A stretch of DNA of 64,000 nt, taken from positions 4,123,507 through 4,187,506 of the forward strand of contig NZ_HG315671.1 in assembly GCF_000723205.1 (NCBI RefSeq). Direction: 5' to 3'. The position numbers were made by a program, and so were the translations under genes. The notes beneath the pieces were generated by a model. That model saw only the letters and a list, made by a program, of their open reading frames with translations. It searched no databases and was not told where the DNA came from. How positions within the stretch are numbered: the first letter of the stretch is position 1; the number at the start of each line of letters is the position of its first letter. This DNA comes from Formosa agariphila KMM 3901 (GTDB lineage Bacteria > Bacteroidota > Bacteroidia > Flavobacteriales > Flavobacteriaceae). Of the stretch, positions 54,819 to 62,325 are shown one piece after another.

Positions 54819-56690
54819 TTATCTTCCCATATAAACCAGTAAAACTGAAATATCATTAGGAGACACGCCACTAATTCTTGAGGCCTGAGATATACTTGTT
54901 GGTTGAATATTTTTCAACTTTTCTCGAGCTTCAAAACTCATGGATTTTATTTTGGAATAATCGAAGTTAGAAGGAATTTTAATATCTTCTAGACGGGTTA
55001 GCTTATCAGCATTATTCTTTTCCTTTTCTATATAACCAGAATACTTTACTTGTATTTCTGTCTGTTCTATAATCTCACGATCTAAATCATATTCAACAAT
55101 AAACTGTTCTACATCTTCAATTTTTCTAACATCATCCATATCTATATTTGGACGAGCAAAAACCTTAAACAACTTTCCAGACTGATTTACAACAGCAGAA
55201 TCTTTATTTTCTAAAATCGGATTTATTACTTCTGGTTTAACACTTAAATCTTTAAAGAACTGTACAAATAATTCCGACTTTTCATGCTTTAACTCCATAC
55301 GTTTTACACGTTCTTGAGATGCTAAACCAATTTCAAAACCTTTAGGTGTTAATCTAAAATCTGCATTATCTTGTCTAAGTAACGTTCTATATTCTGCACG
55401 AGAAGTAAACATTCGATAAGGCTCTTCTGTACCTTTTGTAATTAAATCATCTATAAGAACTCCAATATATGCTTCGTTTCTTTTAAGCACAAATTCATCT
55501 CGTTCTTGCACTTTTAAACTTGCATTTATACCAGCCATTAAACCTTGGGAAGCGGCTTCTTCATATCCAGTAGTACCGTTAATCTGACCTGCAAAATACA
55601 ATCCTTCAACTAACTTTGTTTCTAAGGTATGTCTTAATTGTGTTGGTGGAAAATAATCGTATTCAATCGCATAACCTGGTCTAAAGAATTTGACATTTTC
55701 GAAACCTACGACAGAACGCAATGCTTTAAATTGAACATCTTCTGGAAGTGAAGTAGAAAAACCATTAACATACACTTCGCACGTATTCCAACCTTCAGGT
55801 TCAATAAATAATTGGTGACGGTCTTTATCTGCGAAACGATTAATTTTATCTTCAATCGATGGACAATAACGCGGCCCTAAACTTTTAATTCTACCATTAA
55901 ACATTGGAGAACGATCAAAACCTTCACGTAATAAATCATGCACTAAAGTGCTTGTGTATGTCATATAACAAGACCGCTGTTTCGTTAATGGTTTTGTGAT
56001 ATTAGAATAAGAAAATTTCTCTGGACGTTCGTCTCCTGGTTGCTCAATCATTTTAGAATAATCTAAAGAACGACCATCTACACGAGGTGGAGTTCCTGTT
56101 TTCATTCTACCCGATTCAAACCCTAAATCCACTAGTTGTTCAGTGATTCCAGTAGCAGCTCTTTCTCCAGCACGACCACCACCAAAATTTTTATCACCTA
56201 TATGAATTAAACCATTTAAAAAAGTTCCATTAGTAAGTACAACAGACTTAGCCTTAACCTCAATTCCTAAAGATGTTTTAACACCCGCGACTTTTCCATC
56301 TTCTATAATTAAACCAGATACCATGTCCTGGTAAAAATCTAAATTAGGTGTACCTTCTAACATCATACGCCAATCTTCTGCAAATCGCATACGATCACTT
56401 TGCACTCTTGGACTCCACATTGCAGGTCCTTTAGATTTATTAAGCATCTTAAACTGAATCGCCGAAGTATCACTTACTATTCCACTATAACCACCTAACG
56501 CATCTATTTCACGTACTATTTGACCTTTAGCAATTCCTCCCATGGCAGGATTACAAGACATCTGTGCAATGTTTTGTAAATTCATTGTAATTAACAATGT
56601 ACTACTCCCCATATTTGCGGCAGCAGCAGCAGCTTCACTTCCTGCATGACCCGCACCAACTACAATTACATCGTAAACTTTATCGAACAT
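54819..56690 (-). CDS. mnmG: tRNA uridine 5-carboxymethylaminomethyl modification enzyme MnmG (GidA)
   Basis: The 623-residue FAD enzyme acts with MnmE to modify wobble uridine in tRNA. The dinucleotide-binding motif GAGHAG is at residues 12-17, followed by MSCNPAMGGIAKGQIVREIDALGG, GTPPRVDGRS and the C-terminal helical domain with SGYIEKEKNN. Length is normal. parS-like palindromes lie on both sides (54791-54818 and 56721-56740), in agreement with the classic position of gidA near replication origins. mnmE is not in the window. Confidence 0.97.
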   Translation of the reverse strand: MFDKVYDVIVVGAGHAGSEAAAAAANMGSSTLLITMNLQNIAQMSCNPAMGGIAKGQIVREIDALGGYSGIVSDTSAIQFKMLNKSKGPAMWSPRVQSDRMRFAEDWRMMLEGTPNLDFYQDMVSGLIIEDGKVAGVKTSLGIEVKAKSVVLTNGTFLNGLIHIGDKNFGGGRAGERAATGITEQLVDLGFESGRMKTGTPPRVDGRSLDYSKMIEQPGDERPEKFSYSNITKPLTKQRSCYMTYTSTLVHDLLREGFDRSPMFNGRIKSLGPRYCPSIEDKINRFADKDRHQLFIEPEGWNTCEVYVNGFSTSLPEDVQFKALRSVVGFENVKFFRPGYAIEYDYFPPTQLRHTLETKLVEGLYFAGQINGTTGYEEAASQGLMAGINASLKVQERDEFVLKRNEAYIGVLIDDLITKGTEEPYRMFTSRAEYRTLLRQDNADFRLTPKGFEIGLASQERVKRMELKHEKSELFVQFFKDLSVKPEVINPILENKDSAVVNQSGKLFKVFARPNIDMDDVRKIEDVEQFIVEYDLDREIIEQTEIQVKYSGYIEKEKNNADKLTRLEDIKIPSNFDYSKIKSMSFEAREKLKNIQPTSISQASRISGVSPNDISVLLVYMGR

Positions 56691-56720
56691 TTGAATTCAA
56701 TTTATTATTAAAATTATTTG

Positions 56721-56740
56721 ATTGTTCCACGTGGAACAAT
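56721..56740. other. parS-like centromere site, right of mnmG
   Basis: The palindrome ATTGTTCCACGTGGAACAAT contains the same 16-base core as the site at 54791-54818. It lies in the 66-base gap between ybeY and mnmG, in the mnmG leader, and could therefore also affect mnmG transcription when bound by ParB. Confidence 0.8.
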
Positions 56741-56756
56741 TTAAAATTGGAGTAAA

Positions 56757-57167
56757 TTAATTAAGTTTTGAAAGATAATAATCTTCTTTATTACGCATTA
56801 TTTGAGCATCAGAATCTGTTTTATCTTTATAACCACAGTAATGTAACACTCCATGAATGATAACACGATTGACTTCATCTACAAAGTCTGTTTTAAAATC
56901 ATTTGCATTATCCTTAACACGTTCTACAGAAATATAAATATCACCATGTAGCTCTTTTCCGACTGTGTAATCAAAGCTAATAACATCAGTTAACGTGTCA
57001 TGATTTAAGAACTCTACATTTAATTTATGAAGATACTCATCATCACAAAAAATATAATTTATCTCACCTTCTTTACAACCTTCCTCAAGAATAGTCGCAT
57101 TAATCCAATTAGCTAACACATCTTCGTTACCTAATTCAAAATCTGTTTCGTAATTAAAATATATCAT
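56757..57167 (-). CDS. ybeY: endoribonuclease YbeY
   Basis: The 136-residue protein is the metal-dependent ribosome-associated RNase that processes 16S rRNA. The metal site reads HGVLHYCGYKD: His105 and His109 match the first two ligands, but the third ligand position is Asp115 in place of the usual His. DVISFDYTVGKELHGDIYIS is the other family signature. It starts where the DUF4175 gene ends and lies 66 bases before mnmG, an order common in Bacteroidota. Confidence 0.92.
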   Translation of the reverse strand: MIYFNYETDFELGNEDVLANWINATILEEGCKEGEINYIFCDDEYLHKLNVEFLNHDTLTDVISFDYTVGKELHGDIYISVERVKDNANDFKTDFVDEVNRVIIHGVLHYCGYKDKTDSDAQIMRNKEDYYLSKLN

Positions 57168-60100
57168 TATTCATTCTTAAAATACTGTTGCACTTTATGT
57201 TTAAAACTATTTTGCAAAGGTAGGATTTGTCTATTTAATATTTCAGTAGTATTAAAATATTGTTTTGCCTGTGGTAATTTATCTGTTGAAGTCTTAGAAA
57301 AAGAATTAGAATTTGATTTAGATTCACGTTTATTCTCTTGATCTTGCTGAAAAGTTGCATCATTTAATTTAAGTAATTGATGTTCGAAATTCAACATCTT
57401 TTCTAATGTCTTTTGTGTAAAACCATCATTTAGCAAATCCATTTCTACAGATTCCATGTCTTTTAATAAACGATAGATTTCAGGTGTTAACCCTTCTTTT
57501 TGTAATCGTTCCTTTAACTCATTACGTAATTCTTGCTGACGTTGATAAATACTAAATAATTCACCACTCATGCCTTCTTGAGACTCTTGACCATTACTTT
57601 GCTGTCCATCTTTACCTTGTTCATCTCCTTTTTTACCATCACCTTGATTTCCTTTAGAATCAGGTTTACCATTAGCTCCAGGTTCATCTTTTTGTCCTTT
57701 TTTCTGCCCACTTTGCGAACCTTCACCGGACATATTCTTTTGCATTTGTTTATTCAACTCCTCTTGACTCATAATAATATCTTGAAGTTGACCTTCACTT
57801 TCGCCAGACTTTTTACCTTCAGAGCCTTGTCCAGAAGATGATGCATTTAATTGATCTTCCATATTATCTAAAATATTACTCAATAAATCTGCAAGTACAT
57901 TAGCTGATGAAAACACATGTTGTTGAGATGACACACCTTGATAAATTTCATTTTCAGAAAATTCTTCTAACGATTTATCTAAATAAAAATAGACTTCGGT
58001 GATTTCATTATTTATAGATTCAGACAACATGGGTTGACGTAAAGACAAAGAAAAAAGACTATCATCTACATGTTCAAAATATTCCCTTAAATCATGTTGT
58101 TTTCTTAATTTTTGAGCATAGTTATTATGATTAATTTCAATACTTTTAAACTCATTCATCAATGCTTCTTCATCGAACGAAAAAATTAATAAATTATCTA
58201 AAATCTGACGAAGCATTTCGGCATCTTCCTGCATTTGTTCTCCCCCATCCATTTGCATAGATTGTTGCATAGACTTACTCATTTCTTTCATTTTCTGTCC
58301 AGCCTGCTTTTGCTTTTGTTTAGCTTTATTTTCTTTTTTCTGTTGCTCATTTGGACTTTGATCTCCAGACTCACTTTCTTTTAAATCCTGTTCTGCATCT
58401 TTTTGAAGTTGATCAACAGCTTCTTCAGATTTTTGATCTCTTGGAAGTTCAATAGGTTTCTTTAAAAGCTTATTATCTTTTTGTAAAGCATCCAATTCTT
58501 TTTGAAGTGTATTAAATTCTTTATTTAAATCAGATTGCATATCAGCAGTATTTTTATCCTTAGGTTTATCAGCTTGTTTTAATTGTTCATCTCCTAAAGT
58601 GTTTAAATCTTCTTGAAGTTTCTCCATTTTTTTTGCAATATAGAAACGTTTAGTCAATTCCACCAGCTGTTCTAAACTACGTTTCTGTCTCTTATTTTGT
58701 TTACTTAGATATTTGAATTTCTCAGAAAGTTCTTCTTCACTTATTTTATCTTGAATCTTTTCCAATTCTTTTAATAAACGCTCATCTTGTTTTAACTGCT
58801 CCTCATTTTCTTTTAACCGTTTTTGGAGCTCTTCCTTTAAAGGATCTGCTGTATTATCCTTATCGAATTCTTCTAGATTTTTTTGAAAAGATTTATTGAA
58901 ATTTTTCATCATCTTTTCCTGTTGCTCTTGACGTTTCAGAACATCCTTAATCTGATTTCTATCATTAAAATTTAAAGTCTTTTTTGTCTTACGTGTTTTT
59001 GAAATATCGTCTAGCATTTTCTGATTCTCATCGAACTTCTCCAAGGAATTATTAAAATCCTGTATACCAGATTGTTGTTGCTGTAATAAGGTGTTTTTAG
59101 TTTCACTTTTAGTCTTTTCGCGATAACTAAACACTTTACTCTTTTTGCGCTTATATCCGTGTAGTTGGTCATTATCAAACACTTCAAAATATAAACTATA
59201 AGACACGCCTTCTTTAAGCTGTAATTGATTTGGAAACGCCGTTACAAATTGATCGACGTTGAATTTAGAAATAGCAATTGGAATGGTAGATTTAGCAGAT
59301 TCGTTATCTGTTTCAAAATACACCAAATTTAAATTACGCAAACCGTAATCGTCACTTACCTGACCTTTAAAATACATTGTTTTTAAATCGACTGTATCCT
59401 TAACCATTTCCACTTTTAACTCCGGGAATTGATCTTTAATAACATCAATAGAAAAATTTAAACTTTCATAGTTTGTAAGATTTTTATTACTAGTACTTAA
59501 ACTGTAATTAAAATTAGAATACACCTGTTTTGAGCCTTCAAAACTATTTCCAACTTTTGAAAAAGCCATAGTATCTGTAGCGAATAAATGTACCTGATCA
59601 GTCCCTTTTGTATTTAATTTCCAAGTCACCTTTGTACCTTCTGGTACAATGGCATTTCCTGTACTTTTTAAAACCTCATCCTTTTTATTAATGTAATTAG
59701 GATATTCTAAAACCATATCGAAACCTAATAATGTTGGCACTTCAACTATAGCCAATTTATACGGTTTAGATGTGACTCCATTTGCATGAAGCTGAAATGT
59801 AATATCTGTTTTAGGCTTATTAAAAACATATTCAAATTCTCCAGAACCTAAATCTTGTAAAATGTAAGTCTCGTTATTAAAAATGATTTCAGCTTGTTCA
59901 GGAATTACACTTCCTGCTGTATTAATATGTAATTTAAAATCTTTGTTCTCTACACCATTTAAATTTTCATTTAAAACAAAAAACTGAAATGGTGCTGGTG
60001 GCTCGTAAGCCGTTTTATAATCTACCACACGTTTATAGCTATCGGTAAACCAATTAATTTTTCCAAGCGCTAGAAAAATTAACAAAAGACAAACCGGGAG

Positions 60101-60571
60101 AATCGCGTATTTTAAATATTTTAAATTCTGATTGAAATTTACGGCTAATTTAAAAGGTACCGGACTTAACTCTGAAGCTTTCTGATTGATACTCGCCAAT
60201 AGTAATTCCGATTTCGAGCTATCGTTATGAAGTTGTAAAACATTAAGTAATTTATCGTTCACTTCTGGAAAATGATTTCCAATTAATTTAGAAGCTTCTT
60301 CGTAATCTATCCCTTTTTGAAGTTTGAATAATTTACTTAACGGAAGCACAATAAATTTTGCAAAGAGTAACACCTCAACCAAAACAAACATCCAAAATAA
60401 AATGGCTCTAGCGGTTGGGCTTAACCATAAAAAATGTTCGACTAAAAGCGTGAGTAAAAAATATAAAAGTCCGATAGAAAAAAACAAGATTCCACCTTTA
60501 ATAAGTTCGTTCGTATAATAACGCCTAATAAAGCCTTCGAGTTTTTGTATTATAGTTTTATAATTATCCAA
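57167..60571 (-). CDS. giant membrane-anchored coiled-coil protein (DUF4175-like)
   Basis: The 1134-residue protein has two membrane helices at about residues 24-70 and a third at about 155-172, then beta-rich extracytoplasmic domains (to about 480) and a long region (about 490-1000) of charged helices and Gln-, Glu-, Lys-, Gly- and Ser-rich low complexity. The start is TTG at 60569-60571. I recall the family as DUF4175. It is encoded between ybeY and divergent gltX and may bridge membrane and cell wall; function unknown. Its -7 element is at 60628-60635. Confidence 0.8.
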   Translation of the reverse strand: MDNYKTIIQKLEGFIRRYYTNELIKGGILFFSIGLLYFLLTLLVEHFLWLSPTARAILFWMFVLVEVLLFAKFIVLPLSKLFKLQKGIDYEEASKLIGNHFPEVNDKLLNVLQLHNDSSKSELLLASINQKASELSPVPFKLAVNFNQNLKYLKYAILPVCLLLIFLALGKINWFTDSYKRVVDYKTAYEPPAPFQFFVLNENLNGVENKDFKLHINTAGSVIPEQAEIIFNNETYILQDLGSGEFEYVFNKPKTDITFQLHANGVTSKPYKLAIVEVPTLLGFDMVLEYPNYINKKDEVLKSTGNAIVPEGTKVTWKLNTKGTDQVHLFATDTMAFSKVGNSFEGSKQVYSNFNYSLSTSNKNLTNYESLNFSIDVIKDQFPELKVEMVKDTVDLKTMYFKGQVSDDYGLRNLNLVYFETDNESAKSTIPIAISKFNVDQFVTAFPNQLQLKEGVSYSLYFEVFDNDQLHGYKRKKSKVFSYREKTKSETKNTLLQQQQSGIQDFNNSLEKFDENQKMLDDISKTRKTKKTLNFNDRNQIKDVLKRQEQQEKMMKNFNKSFQKNLEEFDKDNTADPLKEELQKRLKENEEQLKQDERLLKELEKIQDKISEEELSEKFKYLSKQNKRQKRSLEQLVELTKRFYIAKKMEKLQEDLNTLGDEQLKQADKPKDKNTADMQSDLNKEFNTLQKELDALQKDNKLLKKPIELPRDQKSEEAVDQLQKDAEQDLKESESGDQSPNEQQKKENKAKQKQKQAGQKMKEMSKSMQQSMQMDGGEQMQEDAEMLRQILDNLLIFSFDEEALMNEFKSIEINHNNYAQKLRKQHDLREYFEHVDDSLFSLSLRQPMLSESINNEITEVYFYLDKSLEEFSENEIYQGVSSQQHVFSSANVLADLLSNILDNMEDQLNASSSGQGSEGKKSGESEGQLQDIIMSQEELNKQMQKNMSGEGSQSGQKKGQKDEPGANGKPDSKGNQGDGKKGDEQGKDGQQSNGQESQEGMSGELFSIYQRQQELRNELKERLQKEGLTPEIYRLLKDMESVEMDLLNDGFTQKTLEKMLNFEHQLLKLNDATFQQDQENKRESKSNSNSFSKTSTDKLPQAKQYFNTTEILNRQILPLQNSFKHKVQQYFKNE

Positions 60572-60627
60572 TTTACCGTGTATTTAACCCACTAATCTAC
60601 AATAATAATTTTAGCTGTAATAGTCTG

Positions 60628-60635
60628 CAAATGTA
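60628..60635 (-). promoter_or_regulatory. -7 promoter element for the DUF4175-like gene
   Basis: On the minus strand TACATTTG matches TAnnTTTG, giving a leader of about 50-55 bases before the TTG start. The same 8-mer is used before atpB and pgk. Confidence 0.5.
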
Positions 60636-60708
60636 ACATTCTGTTAAATTGAAATCTATAAAATAATTATTGCTTTGTTTAAATCTTTCATCTTTACACA
60701 TATCAGAG

Positions 60709-60716
60709 TATCTTTG
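60709..60716 (+). promoter_or_regulatory. -7 promoter element for gltX
   Basis: TATCTTTG matches TAnnTTTG and ends 19 bases before the gltX ATG at 60736. The 164-base divergent gap holds this and the opposing DUF4175 promoter. Confidence 0.55.
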
Positions 60717-60735
60717 CGGTCTTAAATAAAAAAAC

Positions 60736-62247
60736 ATGACTAAAGATGTTCGTGTGCGTTTTGCACCCAGCCCAACAGGACCACTTCATATAGGTGGTGT
60801 ACGTACGGCCTTATTCAACTATTTGTTTGCTAAAAAACATAACGGAACTTTTGTTTTACGTATTGAAGATACCGATCAAAACAGATATGTAGAAGGTGCC
60901 GAAAATTATATTATTGATGCCTTAAACTGGTGTAACATACCGTTTGATGAAGGTCCCGGAAAAAACGAAAAATTTGGTCCTTACAGACAAAGTGAACGTA
61001 AAGATTTATACAAAGCTTATGCCGAAGAGTTAATAGCTTCTGGAAACGCATATTACGCTTTTGATACTGCTGAATCTTTAGATGCACATAGAAAAGATCA
61101 TGAAGCTAACGGAAAGACGTTTATTTACAACTGGCATAACCGTTTAAAATTAAGCAATTCGTTATCGCTTTCTGCTGAAGATGTACAACAAAAATTAGAT
61201 GCTGGAGAAGATTACGTTGTGCGTTTTAAATCACCTCAAGACGAAACCTTACATTTAAAAGATATGGTTCGTGGCGATATAAAAATAGACACCAACATTT
61301 TAGATGATAAAGTTTTATTTAAAAGTGATGGAATGCCAACTTACCATTTAGCAAATATTGTAGACGACCATTTAATGCAAATCTCGCATGTAATTCGTGG
61401 TGAAGAATGGTTACCGTCTCTTGCTTTGCATTATCAACTTTATAAAGCCTTTGGATGGGATGCTCCAGAATTTGCACATTTACCATTAATTTTAAAACCT
61501 ACAGGTAAAGGTAAATTAAGCAAACGTGATGGCGATAAATTAGGATTCCCAGTATTTCCTTTAGAATGGATTGACCCAAAAACTAACGATGTTTCACGTG
61601 GATATAAAGAAGATGGTTATTTTGCCGATGGTGTTATAAATTTCTTAGCCTTTTTAGGATGGAATCCAGGGACAGAACAAGAATTATTTAGTTTAGACGA
61701 ACTTGTTGAAGCTTTCGATATAGAACGCGTACACAAAGCTGGAGCACGATTTGATCCTGATAAAATAAAATGGTTTAATCACCATTACATGCAAGAGCAA
61801 AATAACGACGAACTTGCAGAAGCCTTTAAAGCGCAACGTGACGAATTAAAAGATATCGACGTGAATTATATCGCGATGGCTGTTAATTTAATTAAAGAAC
61901 GTGCGACATTTATATCTGATTTATGGGATTTAAGTAGTTTCTTCTTCGAAGCACCAAAAGCTTACGACGAGAAAGCATTCAAAAAAGCTATTAAAGACGA
62001 CACTAGAGCGCTTTTAAGTGAATTAGCTACTCTTATTAACTCTATAGAGGATTTCTCTACGGAAACGCTTCAAAATACAGTAAAAGGATGGATTACCTCT
62101 AAAGAAATTGGTTTTGGAAAAGTTATGATGCCTTTACGATTAGCTTTAGTGGGTGCTTTACAAGGTCCAGATGTTTTCGATATTATGTTTATGATTGGAA
62201 AACAAGAATCTATCGCACGTATTGAAAACTTAGCAACAGCTATTTAA
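60736..62247 (+). CDS. gltX: glutamate--tRNA ligase
   Basis: The 503-residue class I synthetase has HIGG at residues 18-21 in FAPSPTGPLHIGG and the KMSKS-equivalent KLSKR at residues 260-264. FVLRIEDTDQNR and HVIRGEEWLPSL are further family segments. It charges tRNA-Glu. The ATG follows a run of A (AAATAAAAAAAC). It is monocistronic, with a promoter element upstream and a strong bidirectional terminator downstream. Confidence 0.98.
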   Translation: MTKDVRVRFAPSPTGPLHIGGVRTALFNYLFAKKHNGTFVLRIEDTDQNRYVEGAENYIIDALNWCNIPFDEGPGKNEKFGPYRQSERKDLYKAYAEELIASGNAYYAFDTAESLDAHRKDHEANGKTFIYNWHNRLKLSNSLSLSAEDVQQKLDAGEDYVVRFKSPQDETLHLKDMVRGDIKIDTNILDDKVLFKSDGMPTYHLANIVDDHLMQISHVIRGEEWLPSLALHYQLYKAFGWDAPEFAHLPLILKPTGKGKLSKRDGDKLGFPVFPLEWIDPKTNDVSRGYKEDGYFADGVINFLAFLGWNPGTEQELFSLDELVEAFDIERVHKAGARFDPDKIKWFNHHYMQEQNNDELAEAFKAQRDELKDIDVNYIAMAVNLIKERATFISDLWDLSSFFFEAPKAYDEKAFKKAIKDDTRALLSELATLINSIEDFSTETLQNTVKGWITSKEIGFGKVMMPLRLALVGALQGPDVFDIMFMIGKQESIARIENLATAI

Positions 62248-62273
62248 TAGAAAAGTATATACGTTATAAAATA

Positions 62274-62304
62274 AAAAAACGCGCGTTTAAAACGCGCGTT
62301 TTTT
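62274..62304. terminator. bidirectional terminator after gltX and the secreted peptidase
   Basis: AAAAAACGCGCG and CGCGCGTTTTTT are inverted around TTTAAAA, giving a GC-rich stem with A and T tails on either side. It lies between convergent stops at 62247 and 62326. Confidence 0.93.
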
Positions 62305-62325
62305 GTACTCTTATATTTAGACTGG

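Noticed and set aside
57578-57841. 87-codon open frame on the plus strand within the DUF4175 gene
   Set aside because: It is the reverse of a Lys-, Glu- and Gln-rich low-complexity region, which produces long Leu-, Phe- and Ser-rich antisense frames; no start context or family resemblance.
61590-61605. parS half-site TGTTTCACGTGGATAT inside gltX
   Set aside because: Only one arm is good and the sequence codes for conserved GltX residues; probably chance.
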